Positions 21,348 through 29,297 of a DNA stretch of 64,000 nt are shown here, one piece after another. Source of the DNA: CAVQCX01 sp963775335 (lineage in GTDB: Bacteria > Pseudomonadota > Gammaproteobacteria > Chromatiales > Chromatiaceae); contig CAVZIJ010000003.1 of assembly GCA_963775335.1 (NCBI GenBank), positions 496,001 to 560,000 of the forward strand. The letters run 5' to 3'. Made by a program: the position numbers and the translations under genes. Numbering within the stretch: the stretch's first letter is position 1; each line of letters opens with the position of its first letter. Below the pieces are notes generated by a model. That model was not told the DNA's origin, ran no database searches, and saw nothing but the letters and a program-made list of their open reading frames with translations.

Positions 21348-23660
21348 ATGTTCGGCGTCCTCGTCCTCTGCTTCGTTTCAGGCATCGTCCTCCTGCAGCT
21401 CCAAAGTGAGCTGCCCCCGAACGCGCTGCTCATTGGCCTCGCGGTCTCGATTGCCGGGGCGCTGGTCTGTCGGCGCGTGGCCTGCACTGCCGTCGCGGCT
21501 TTCGCCGCAGGGTTCTTGTACGCCGCCCTTCGGGCTCACCTGGCCGGTGCCGGGCTACCCTGGCCTGCCGGGATCGAAGGGGCCGACTTGGACGTCGAGG
21601 GCGTCGTGGTCTCTCTGCCCGAGACGGATCCGGGGCGAGTGAGATTCGACTTCGAGATCCAGCGTGTCGCCGGCCCCCCCGCCGAAGCGGGCTTTGGTGG
21701 TCGCATCCGGCTCGGCTGGTACGAGACGTCGGCAGAGCCTCTCGTCGGCGAGCATTGGCGTTTGCGCGTGCGGCTCAAGCGCCCGCGCGGCTTCATGAAC
21801 CCGGGAGGGTTCGACTATGAGGGTTGGCTGTTTCGCCAAGGGATTCGCGCGACCGGGTACGTGCGCCCCTGCGCGTGCAATGCCCGGCTTGCGGGACCGG
21901 ATGCCGTTTTCGCACCGGATATCTGGCGCCAACGCATCCGGGACGGGCTGACAGGGCGCTTCACGGACACCTCAGCGCTCGGATTGGTCTCGGCTCTGAG
22001 CATCGGCGATCGCAGCCGCATTCCGGCTCGACTCTGGCGGGCCCTGCGGCGTACCGGGACCAGTCATCTGGTGGCCATCTCGGGCCTGCACATAGGGCTG
22101 ATTGCCGGACTGGCATTCGCGGTCGGACAAGGGATCTGGCGCCGCCTGGGCTCTCTGCCGCTCCGCCTGCCGGCGCCTTTCGCCGGCGCCCTTGCGGGGA
22201 TGGTCTGCGCGCTCCTGTATGCGGCGCTCGCCGGTTTCTCGGTGCCGACCCAACGAGCGTCGGTGATGGTCGCCGTTGGACTCGGCGCCCTGCTGCTGCG
22301 CCGGCGCACACGCCCGTTTCGGGTGTTGATGGTCGCGTTGCTGGGGGTCGTGCTGGTGGATCCGTTCAGCGTGCTCTCGGCCGGCCTCTGGCTCTCCTTC
22401 GGCGCCGTCGGCCTGCTCATCTATACCCTGGGGTCTCGGGTGGGAGAAGGGCCGGCCTGGCACCGCTGGGGGCGAGCTCAACTGTACATCGCGGTGGGGC
22501 TGGCACCGCTCGCGGTGGGCTGGTTTCAGCAGGCCTCGCTGATCTCGCCGGCGGTCAACCTGGTCGCCGTGCCCTGGTTCACGCTGATGCTGGTCCCGTT
22601 GGCACTGTGCTGTGCCCTGTGTGTGCTCGCGGGGGCAGGGGCGCTGCTCACGCCGCTGCTGGCGCTTACCGAGCTCTTGGCGCGGGTCACGATCAACGGC
22701 CTGGACTGGGCCTCCTCGACACCGCTGGCTGCGGTGCAGGCCGGTGCTGTACCTCTCTGGACTCTGGTCTCGGCCGGGCTCGGGGCCCTGGTGCTGCTCA
22801 TTCCCGCGGGGATTCCCGGTCGCTGGTTAGGCATCGTCTTCTTTCTGCCACTGCTCGGCGTCCGGCCGCCGCAGCTCCCGTTCGGCGCCTACGAGCTGAC
22901 GCTGCTCGACGTGGGGCAAGGGCTGGCAGCGGTCATGCGGACCCGAGGCCACACGCTGGTGTACGACACCGGACCGGCTTTTTCGGAGACCTTCGATGCT
23001 GGCGCCGCGGCGCTGGTGCCGTATCTCAGAGAGGTCGGCGTGCGCCATGTGGACCTGCTGGTGCTGAGCCACGGGGCCAATGACCATGCCGGCGGGGCAC
23101 GGTCGCTGCGAGAGGCGCTTCCCGTGTATCGGGCGCTGAGCGGGGAGCCCGCCGCTGTCGCCTCGGTTGCCGCCGCCCCGTGCCTAGCGGGACAGGCCTG
23201 GCGGTGGGACGGCGTCACCTTCGAGATGCTCTCCCCGCCGGATGGCTCTCATTGGCGCGACAACAATGCCTCCTGCGTGCTGCGCATCGGCAACGATACG
23301 GCTGCGGCCCTGCTGACGGGTGATATCGAGAAGGAGGCGGAGCGGTCATTGATCGCGCGAGCCTCTGCGAAGCTCGACGTCGACCTGGTGCAAGTGCCGC
23401 ACCATGGGAGCCATACCTCCTCAACACCGGGCTTCATCGAGCACACCCGCCCGACCTATGCGCTGGTATCCGCGGGCTACCACAATCGATTCGGCTTTCC
23501 CCGGCCCGATGTGGCGGAGCGTTGGCGCGCCGCCGGCGCCGCGCTACTCAACACAGTCGACAGCGGCGCGATCCGGGTCCTGGTGCCTGCAGGGGGAGGG
23601 GCGTTGTCTGTGGACCGGTACCGGGCGAGCGCTCGGCGGTATTGGCGCCAAAAGGACTGA
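21348..23660 (+). CDS. comEC: ComEC/Rec2 family DNA-uptake channel protein
   Basis: 770 residues. ComEC forms the inner-membrane channel for single-stranded DNA during natural transformation. In order: N-terminal membrane helices and a soluble DUF4131/OB domain (WPAGIEGADLDVEGVVVSL), the Competence domain with many helices (GTSHLVAISGLHIGLIAGL is its hallmark), and a C-terminal metallo-beta-lactamase-like domain (LLDVGQGLAAVMRTRG, VLSHGANDHAGG, LLTGDIEKEAE, VPHHGSHTSS) thought to degrade the non-transported strand. All hallmark motifs are intact. In many gammaproteobacteria the gene sits, as here, among lol and exb/lpxK genes. Whether the cell is transformable cannot be judged from this gene alone. 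Confidence 0.95.
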   Translation: MFGVLVLCFVSGIVLLQLQSELPPNALLIGLAVSIAGALVCRRVACTAVAAFAAGFLYAALRAHLAGAGLPWPAGIEGADLDVEGVVVSLPETDPGRVRFDFEIQRVAGPPAEAGFGGRIRLGWYETSAEPLVGEHWRLRVRLKRPRGFMNPGGFDYEGWLFRQGIRATGYVRPCACNARLAGPDAVFAPDIWRQRIRDGLTGRFTDTSALGLVSALSIGDRSRIPARLWRALRRTGTSHLVAISGLHIGLIAGLAFAVGQGIWRRLGSLPLRLPAPFAGALAGMVCALLYAALAGFSVPTQRASVMVAVGLGALLLRRRTRPFRVLMVALLGVVLVDPFSVLSAGLWLSFGAVGLLIYTLGSRVGEGPAWHRWGRAQLYIAVGLAPLAVGWFQQASLISPAVNLVAVPWFTLMLVPLALCCALCVLAGAGALLTPLLALTELLARVTINGLDWASSTPLAAVQAGAVPLWTLVSAGLGALVLLIPAGIPGRWLGIVFFLPLLGVRPPQLPFGAYELTLLDVGQGLAAVMRTRGHTLVYDTGPAFSETFDAGAAALVPYLREVGVRHVDLLVLSHGANDHAGGARSLREALPVYRALSGEPAAVASVAAAPCLAGQAWRWDGVTFEMLSPPDGSHWRDNNASCVLRIGNDTAAALLTGDIEKEAERSLIARASAKLDVDLVQVPHHGSHTSSTPGFIEHTRPTYALVSAGYHNRFGFPRPDVAERWRAAGAALLNTVDSGAIRVLVPAGGGALSVDRYRASARRYWRQKD

Positions 23661-23734
23661 GCCGCCCATAGGCCACCCCCTTGTTGCTGGTGTGGCTCGC
23701 GTCGGACTACGGTCGATCCCCGCCATCGACTAGG

Positions 23735-24271
23735 TCAACCGTCGCTTCCATATTGGCGAAGGGTCAAGGTGTCGCCTCGCTGGATGAGCTCCAGCCGACG
23801 CAAGAAGCTCATCCCGAGCAGTACCTCGTCAGCCGGGCCCTGGGGGTTGATGGAGGCGCGGACGTTATCCAGCTCGATGGCACCGAGACGAACCCGATCG
23901 AGGCGGGTGGCATAGCCGGTTATCAAGCCTCCGGCTGTCTGCAGGGTCAAGGGGACCCCGCGGTGCAGGCCGAGCTTCGCGGCGAGGTCGGACGGCACGG
24001 ATACGTCGGTGGCGCCGGTGTCCAGGAGAAAGACCACCGACCGGCCGTTGATCGATCCACTCGCCACGTAGTGACCTTCGGGGTTGCGCTGCAGGACCAC
24101 CTCGCGCATCGGGCCGGAGGTGCGGGAGCTGAGGTCGCGGTTGGGGTTGTGCTCGTGCGCCAGCCAGCGCGCGAAGCCCAGGGTGAGTAGGATCAGCACG
24201 CCGATCCACATGGCTACGATCATCCACTGGCCGAGCCGGCTGCGCTCGCGGACCGCTCTGTCTTCGTCCAT
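23735..24271 (-). CDS. Membrane-anchored retropepsin-like aspartic protease (TIGR02281 type)
   Basis: 178 residues from the ATG at 24271. One N-terminal membrane helix (MIVAMWIGVLILLTLGFARW) is followed by a single-lobe aspartic protease domain in the periplasm: the active-site triad is in VFLLDTGATDVSVP, with flap-region TLQTAGGLITGY and GMSFLRRLELI. Bacterial clan AA proteins of this type act as dimers, and substrates are unknown. The gene lies 83 bp downstream of the acetolactate decarboxylase on the same strand. Confidence 0.88.
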   Translation of the reverse strand: MDEDRAVRERSRLGQWMIVAMWIGVLILLTLGFARWLAHEHNPNRDLSSRTSGPMREVVLQRNPEGHYVASGSINGRSVVFLLDTGATDVSVPSDLAAKLGLHRGVPLTLQTAGGLITGYATRLDRVRLGAIELDNVRASINPQGPADEVLLGMSFLRRLELIQRGDTLTLRQYGSDG

Positions 24272-24354
24272 GGCGCCATTGTAGCGGGCGGATTGCGCGC
24301 ACGTATTCGATCCGTTTCGGTTGCAATCCGTAAGGCGATGAGGCCCGGTGCCGG

Positions 24355-25212
24355 TCAATCGGCCCTGCGAGGCTCCTCGCCAGCCGGATGCTGGCGCTCG
24401 ACACGGCGGACCGCCTCGCTGCTGTCTTGTCTCAGCTCAAGCTTGCCGAACGGGCCGTTTCCGGGAAGCTCCATCTCGAACCGATCGGTCTCGTCGAGCG
24501 CGATCCGGCCGGAGCCGGTGGTGAGACCGAGGACGTGCCCACCGCGCTTGCGATCGTCGGACAGAAAATGGAAATGGAAGCCCGGGACGTTCAGCCCACC
24601 CATGAACCCAGGGGTGAAGAACCCGACGAGGGTCCCGGAGATGTGTTTGTAATCGAACACCGACTGGTTGTTGACGATCTCGGTCAGCGGCCGGTATGGC
24701 GGGGTCTGGGCCGGTACGCTGCGCACCTTCAGGGCGGGGAAAGTCCCGCGGATACGCAGGGCGTAGAAGTGATTGGGATTGCCGATGAGCCCTTCGATGT
24801 GTTGCTCCAGCCCCCCCAGGGTCAGGCCGGGGGGCAGTGCAACGACACGATTCGCCCGGAAAAAGGTGGCGACGGCGAACGGCGTGTGTACCGTCGGGTC
24901 CAACTCCAAGACGCGGCCGTCGGCGCGGGCCTGATAGAAGTGTCCGTCAAGGCCGATCAGCTCTCCGTCGAGCCTGTTGACCGTCCCGATGGCCAGATCG
25001 CCATGGCGGCCCAGCTCCGCGAGGGACAGGTCACCGTCGTAGTAGCCCTGCAGCAGCGCGGTGATGGTGGAGTACTGGAACAGCGCCGACGGAGCCGGGT
25101 CTGCGGCCCGTGCGCCGGTCGTCGGCAAGAGCAGTGCCAGTAGCAGAGGGCCGAGCAGTGCGGCCCAAAGCGAGGAGGCCAAGCGGAGCGATGTCTGGTT
25201 TGTTAACCTCAT
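24355..25212 (-). CDS. budA: Exported alpha-acetolactate decarboxylase
   Basis: 285 residues from the ATG at 25212. The enzyme decarboxylates acetolactate to acetoin. The family signatures are present: LFQYSTITALLQGYYDG, HGDLAIGTVNRLDGELIG, PYRPLTEIV and the zinc-binding GFHFHFLSDDRKRGGHVLG with its histidines. The first ~35 residues (SLWAALLGPLLLALLLPTTG) form a signal peptide, which is known for some secreted homologs. No acetolactate synthase or acetoin gene is nearby. The catalytic Glu/Arg residues appear conserved (TEI, GRIALDETDRFEM). Confidence 0.9.
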   Translation of the reverse strand: MRLTNQTSLRLASSLWAALLGPLLLALLLPTTGARAADPAPSALFQYSTITALLQGYYDGDLSLAELGRHGDLAIGTVNRLDGELIGLDGHFYQARADGRVLELDPTVHTPFAVATFFRANRVVALPPGLTLGGLEQHIEGLIGNPNHFYALRIRGTFPALKVRSVPAQTPPYRPLTEIVNNQSVFDYKHISGTLVGFFTPGFMGGLNVPGFHFHFLSDDRKRGGHVLGLTTGSGRIALDETDRFEMELPGNGPFGKLELRQDSSEAVRRVERQHPAGEEPRRAD

Positions 25213-25455
25213 GGCGTGTCTGCATGCGCGAACGGTGTGCGAATCGCAAGGCAAGATTCTAGACGCAGAGACTGAGGGTCGTCACCGCGCCCTCCGGGGG
25301 GCTCGGTTTTCGGAACCGGTTCACTTTCGACCCCAAGTCCACATCCAGTATCATACCCGGCCACCATCGGGCCCTCTTCACCTGGGGGCAGGCACGGGCA
25401 AACGGGGCCTGCTCGATCTTCGGGCCGGTCCGCTCTCACCGGGGGAAACAGGTTA
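25213..25455. other. Divergent promoter region of budA and exbB
   Basis: About 240 bp between two divergent transcription units. No gene, hairpin or clear -35/-10 pair stands out. The exbB GTG at 25456 has only a weak SD (AACAGG) before it. Confidence 0.35.
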
Positions 25456-26082
25456 GTGTTCGAGATCCTCAAGGCCGGCGGCTTGGTGATCGTGCTGATC
25501 ATCCTGTGCTCCATCGTTGCGATGGGCATAATCATCGAGCGGCTTTGGACGTTGCGCAGCCGCCGGGTCGTACCGGCGCATCTGGTCGCCCAGGTCTGGC
25601 AGCTGCATAAGAAGGGCAAGCTCACCCCGGGACACATCGCGACCGTGCGCGACGGCTCGCCGCTCGGTCGGATTCTGGCCGCGGGGCTGGTCAACCGGTT
25701 CCATACCCGGGAGGTGATGAAGGAGGCGATCGAGGAGACCGGCCGTCAGGTGGTCCACGAGCTCGAGCGGTATCTCAACACCCTGGGCACCATTGCATCC
25801 ATCAGTCCCCTGCTCGGGCTGCTGGGTACGGTGTTGGGCATGATCAAGGTGTTCGCCTCCTTCAGCGCGCAGGGCGTGGGCGATGCGGCCTTGCTGGCCC
25901 ACGGCGTCGCCGAGGCCCTGGTCAACACCGCAGCCGGACTTGCCGTGGCCATCCCCGCACTGGCCTTCTCCCGTTATTTCAATGGCCAGGTGGAGCGCTT
26001 GGTGGTTGCGATGGAGGAGGAGGCCTTGAAAATGGTGGAGGTCATGCACGGAGAGCGCGAGCAGGAGAAAGCGGAGCGGTGA
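25456..26082 (+). CDS. exbB: ExbB/TolQ family proton-channel subunit
   Basis: 208 residues, GTG start. ExbB and ExbD form the inner-membrane, proton-driven motor that energises TonB-dependent outer-membrane transport. Three membrane helices are visible: IVLIILCSIVAMGIII near the start, and the MotA/TolQ/ExbB pair ISPLLGLLGTVLGMIKVF and AAGLAVAIPALAFSRYF. No TonB gene is in the window. The stop overlaps the GTG of exbD by four bases. lpxK, ycaR and kdsB follow, a common gammaproteobacterial order. Confidence 0.92.
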   Translation: MFEILKAGGLVIVLIILCSIVAMGIIIERLWTLRSRRVVPAHLVAQVWQLHKKGKLTPGHIATVRDGSPLGRILAAGLVNRFHTREVMKEAIEETGRQVVHELERYLNTLGTIASISPLLGLLGTVLGMIKVFASFSAQGVGDAALLAHGVAEALVNTAAGLAVAIPALAFSRYFNGQVERLVVAMEEEALKMVEVMHGEREQEKAER

Positions 26083-26504
26083 ACCTGCGACCCAAACGCA
26101 AGGATCCTCCCGAGATCAATCTCATTCCGTTGGTCGACGTGCTGTTCATCATGGTGCTCTTTCTCGCCGTGTCCACGACCTTCCAGCGCGAGACCCGGAT
26201 CAAGGTGCAGCTTCCGGAGGCCAACGCCCAGGCGGCCACGGAGGAAAAGATCAAGCCTATCGATGTCACCATTGATGCCCAGGGCAACATCTACGTCGAC
26301 CAGCGTGAGACGCTCAACACCCGGGTCGAGACCGTCAAGCGGGCCCTGGAGAAGATCAAGGGCAATCACGGCCCCGAGCCGACCCTGCTGATCACCGCAG
26401 ACGGCAAGTCCCCCCACCAGGCGGTGATCACCACGATGGACGCCGCCAGTCAGTTGGGGATCTTCAACATGAGCTTCGCTGCGCGGCAACCCAACCCCGA
26501 GTGA
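26079..26504 (+). CDS. exbD: ExbD/TolR family biopolymer transport protein
   Basis: 141 residues, GTG start overlapping exbB (GTGA). A short cytoplasmic head (LRPKRKDPPEINLIPLVDV) leads into one membrane helix containing the essential proton-carrying aspartate (VDVLFIMVLFL), then a periplasmic domain (IDVTIDAQGNIYVDQRE, LLITADGKSPHQAV). Length matches ExbD/TolR. Confidence 0.93.
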   Translation: MNLRPKRKDPPEINLIPLVDVLFIMVLFLAVSTTFQRETRIKVQLPEANAQAATEEKIKPIDVTIDAQGNIYVDQRETLNTRVETVKRALEKIKGNHGPEPTLLITADGKSPHQAVITTMDAASQLGIFNMSFAARQPNPE

Positions 26505-26532
26505 CCCTCGGCGGCGACCGTTTCCCCGACCC

Positions 26533-27546
26533 ATGGCGTTCTGGTGGCGTTCCCGCGGTCTCCTCGCATTGGCCCTGCTTCCGTTGTCGTGGCTGTTCTG
26601 CCTGGTGGCTGACCTGCGCCGCCTGGCCTATCGTCGCGGATGGCTGCACTCGACGCGCGTGCCGGTGCCGGTCATTGTGGTGGGCAACATCACGGTCGGG
26701 GGCGCGGGCAAGACACCGCTGGTCCTGCACCTGATCGACCTGCTGCGCTCTCTGGGCCACCGGCCCGGTGTGATCTCGCGGGGTTACGGCGCTCGGAGCG
26801 CTCTGGGCCCGAGACCGGTGACCGGGGACAGCGATCCGCGGGAGCTGGGCGACGAGCCTGTGCTCGTCGCTCGACGCGCGGCATGTCCGGTCTGGGTCGC
26901 GCCGCGTCGAGCCGAGGCGGCACGGGCGCTGCTCGATCAGGGCGGTTGCGACGTGCTGATCTGCGACGACGGCCTGCAGCACTACGCGCTGCAACGGGAC
27001 CTGGAGATCGCGCTGGTGGACAACCGGGGGCTCGGCAACGGGCTCTGTCTGCCAGCCGGTCCGCTGCGAGAGCGCGCCGCCCGGCTCGCGCGAGTCGACG
27101 CGGTGGTGGGCAACGGCACGGATTGGCCCGGGGCCTGGCGGATGGACCTCGAGCCGCAAAGACTGGTCGGAGTCTCCGGGTTGGCGGGGGAGCGGGCCCT
27201 GGACGAGCTTGTCGGCGAGCGCGTCCACGCCCTGGCGGGCATAGGGAGCCCGGCCCGGTTCTTCGCCACCCTGCGCGGCGCCGGGCTGCGTCCGCTGGAG
27301 CACCCATTGCCCGACCACCATGCTTTTCGGCCCACCGACATCGCTTTCGATGACGGCCTGGCGGTACTCATGACGGAGAAGGATGCCGTAAAATGCGCCC
27401 AATTCGCCGGCCCGCAACATTGGTATCTGCGGGTCGGTGCCCGGCTCGATGACGACGGCGAGCGCCGGTTGCGCGAGCTGCTGCGAGGATTGAATTATGG
27501 ACAAGAGACTGCTCGAGATCCTGGTCTGCCCCCTGTGCCACGGTAA
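26533..27546 (+). CDS. lpxK: Tetraacyldisaccharide 4'-kinase LpxK
   Basis: 337 residues. Phosphorylates the 4' position of the lipid A precursor (DS-1-P to lipid IVA) at the inner membrane. An N-terminal hydrophobic segment anchors it (LLALALLPLSWLFCLVADL). The P-loop is VVGNITVGGAGKTPLV, followed by GVISRGYGAR, CDVLICDDGLQHYAL and PLPDHHAF, all LpxK hallmarks. The 3' end overlaps the start of ycaR by 50 bp, so the last ~16 residues are encoded in two frames. Confidence 0.95.
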   Translation: MAFWWRSRGLLALALLPLSWLFCLVADLRRLAYRRGWLHSTRVPVPVIVVGNITVGGAGKTPLVLHLIDLLRSLGHRPGVISRGYGARSALGPRPVTGDSDPRELGDEPVLVARRAACPVWVAPRRAEAARALLDQGGCDVLICDDGLQHYALQRDLEIALVDNRGLGNGLCLPAGPLRERAARLARVDAVVGNGTDWPGAWRMDLEPQRLVGVSGLAGERALDELVGERVHALAGIGSPARFFATLRGAGLRPLEHPLPDHHAFRPTDIAFDDGLAVLMTEKDAVKCAQFAGPQHWYLRVGARLDDDGERRLRELLRGLNYGQETARDPGLPPVPR

Positions 27547-27685
27547 GCTGTACTACGACAAAGCGGCCCAGGAGCTGATCTGTCGAGCCGACCGCCTCGC
27601 CTATCCGGTGCGCGACGGCATCCCGGTGATGCTGGAGCAGGACGCCCGCCCCCTGGCAGCGGAAGAGGAAGTACCGTCGGACTGA
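27497..27685 (+). CDS. ycaR: Trm112/YcaR family zinc-ribbon-like protein
   Basis: 62 residues: MDKRLLEILVCPLCHGKLYY, then ICRADRLAYPVRDGIPVML, the UPF0434/Trm112 pattern with a CPLC knuckle. The function in bacteria is unclear; in eukaryotes and archaea Trm112 stabilises methyltransferases. It lies between lpxK (50-bp overlap) and kdsB, the usual place for this gene. Confidence 0.92.
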   Translation: MDKRLLEILVCPLCHGKLYYDKAAQELICRADRLAYPVRDGIPVMLEQDARPLAAEEEVPSD

Positions 27686-27699
27686 TCTGAGGCCGCGAA

Positions 27700-28458
27700 G
27701 TGGACTTCAGGGTTGTGATCCCGGCGCGCTACGGATCTTCACGCTTTCCGGGCAAGCCGCTCGCCCGGATCGGCGATAAGCCGATGGTGCAGCACGTCTA
27801 CGAGCGCGCTGTCGCAAGCGGTGCCGCCGAGGTCATCGTCGCCACCGACGACGAGCGCATACGTGCGGCGGTCGTGGGCTTCGGCGGCTCGGTCTGCATG
27901 ACGCGGTCGACCCATCAGAGCGGAACCGACCGGATTGCCGAGGTCGCCGAGATCCGAGGCTGGCCGGACGACTTGGGCGTCGTGAATCTGCAGGGCGACG
28001 AGCCGGCCATGCCTGCCTCCCTGGTGACCCAGGTGGCAAGGGACCTGGAGAGCCACTCCGAGGCGGGGATGACCACCCTGAGCACGCCGATCCGGGCGCG
28101 AGCCGAGCTGTTCAATCCCCACGTCGTCAAGGTCGTGACCGACTTGGCCGGCTATGCCCTCTATTTCAGTCGGGCGCCGATCCCTTGGCATCGCGACGAG
28201 CTCGCGGCGGGCGAGGGCCCGGTGCCGGCGGGCGTGGCCTTCGAGCGGCACATTGGCCTCTACGCCTACCGGGTCGGATTTCTCAAGCGATTCGTGTCCT
28301 GGGCCCCGGCGCCCATCGAGCGGGCCGAGTCACTCGAGCAGCTTCGGGTGCTCTGGCACGGCGGTTCGATTCACGTGAGCCGCGCGCTGGAGCTGCCGGG
28401 CCTCGGGGTCGATACGCCCGAAGACCTGCGCCAAGTGGAGGGGCTGCTGGGGAGCTAG
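27700..28458 (+). CDS. kdsB: 3-deoxy-manno-octulosonate cytidylyltransferase (CMP-KDO synthetase)
   Basis: 252 residues, GTG start 14 bp after ycaR. Activates KDO with CTP for addition to lipid A. Signature motifs are IPARYGSSRFPGKPL, MVQHVYERA, VIVATDDERI, GTDRIAEV, VNLQGDEP and YFSRAPIPW. Length is normal. Its last four bases overlap the 3' end of the opposing small gene at 28455. Confidence 0.95.
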   Translation: MDFRVVIPARYGSSRFPGKPLARIGDKPMVQHVYERAVASGAAEVIVATDDERIRAAVVGFGGSVCMTRSTHQSGTDRIAEVAEIRGWPDDLGVVNLQGDEPAMPASLVTQVARDLESHSEAGMTTLSTPIRARAELFNPHVVKVVTDLAGYALYFSRAPIPWHRDELAAGEGPVPAGVAFERHIGLYAYRVGFLKRFVSWAPAPIERAESLEQLRVLWHGGSIHVSRALELPGLGVDTPEDLRQVEGLLGS

Positions 28459-28712
28459 ACCTTGCCCGTGAGCAGGTCGGTCAGCTCGGGCGCCAGCCGC
28501 GCGTTCTCGCCGAAGACAGGGACCAGCAGCGTCTCTTCCCCGCGGCGGTTGGCCCGGCCATACTGGTCAACCTGGATCGCGGCGGCGCTCGCGAGGCGCA
28601 GCACGAGGAGCTGATCCTCCGCCAGTACCTCCACGAGGGTCCAGCGGCTTCCGAGATAGTCGAACCGACCCCCGATCAGGGAGCGCATGCGGGCGAGGAT
28701 TTCCTGGCTCAT
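28455..28712 (-). CDS. Small conserved-looking protein of unknown function
   Basis: 85 residues, starting MSQEILARMRSLIGGRFDYL and continuing LGSRWTLVEVLAEDQLLVLR and QVDQYGRANRRGEETLLVPVF. The sequence reads as real protein (a compact beta-rich domain, no membrane segment), its codon use matches the neighbours and it fills the gap between kdsB and the phosphatase gene. It looks like a short SH3-like sheet domain, but I do not recognise a family. It overlaps the kdsB stop by four bases, tail to tail. Confidence 0.65.
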   Translation of the reverse strand: MSQEILARMRSLIGGRFDYLGSRWTLVEVLAEDQLLVLRLASAAAIQVDQYGRANRRGEETLLVPVFGENARLAPELTDLLTGKV

Positions 28713-28786
28713 GGGAGCGGTCGGCTGGGTGTCAGGGCCGAGCGTGCGTCGGCAACGGCCTGATTACGATGAAGCGAGAAGTATAG

Positions 28787-29260
28787 ATGGTCAGAGTCTT
28801 GTTCGTGTGCATGGGCAATATCTGCAGGTCTCCTACTGCCCAGGGCGTGTTTCAGGCGTTGGTGAACGACGCCGGGCTGTCCGATCATGTCCACATCGAT
28901 TCGGCCGGCACCCATGCCTACCATGAGGGGAAACCGCCGGATTTGCGTGCCCAAGAGACGGCGAGACGCCGCGGTTTGGATCTCAGCGATCTGCGTGCCC
29001 GCGCGGCCACGGATCTGGATCTGGAGCAGTTCGATTATGTCCTGGTGATGGATCAGGACAACTTCCACGACCTGTTGTCCATCTGCCCGCCGGAGCACGA
29101 GCGAAAGATCCACCTGCTCATGGACTTTGCCCCAGGGCTGCGGGTCCGGGAGGTGCCGGATCCGTATTACGGTGGCCCCAGCGGCTTCGAGCAGGTCTTC
29201 GATATGGTAGAAGCGGCCGCAGCAGGGCTGCTGGAGCACATCCGCAAGACCCACCTCTGA
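28787..29260 (+). CDS. Low-molecular-weight protein tyrosine phosphatase
   Basis: 157 residues. The CX5R catalytic loop is at C8-R14 (VCMGNICRSPTAQG), and the general-acid aspartate is in VPDPYYGGPSGFEQVFD. The family also includes arginine phosphatases and exopolysaccharide regulators such as Wzb; no kinase or capsule gene is near, so the substrate is open. The ATG is preceded by AAGTATAG rather than a clear SD. It converges on rne with a hairpin between. Confidence 0.93.
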   Translation: MVRVLFVCMGNICRSPTAQGVFQALVNDAGLSDHVHIDSAGTHAYHEGKPPDLRAQETARRRGLDLSDLRARAATDLDLEQFDYVLVMDQDNFHDLLSICPPEHERKIHLLMDFAPGLRVREVPDPYYGGPSGFEQVFDMVEAAAAGLLEHIRKTHL

Positions 29261-29264
29261 GACG

Positions 29265-29281
29265 GGGCGCTTCCTGCGCCC
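29265..29281. terminator. Hairpin between convergent genes
   Basis: GGGCGC / GCGCCC with a 5-base loop (29265-29281), five bases after the phosphatase stop and 17 bases from the rne stop. No T run on either side, so it is at best a weak bidirectional terminator or an mRNA 3' end protector. Confidence 0.45.
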
Positions 29282-29297
29282 AGCCTGCGTGCAATGC

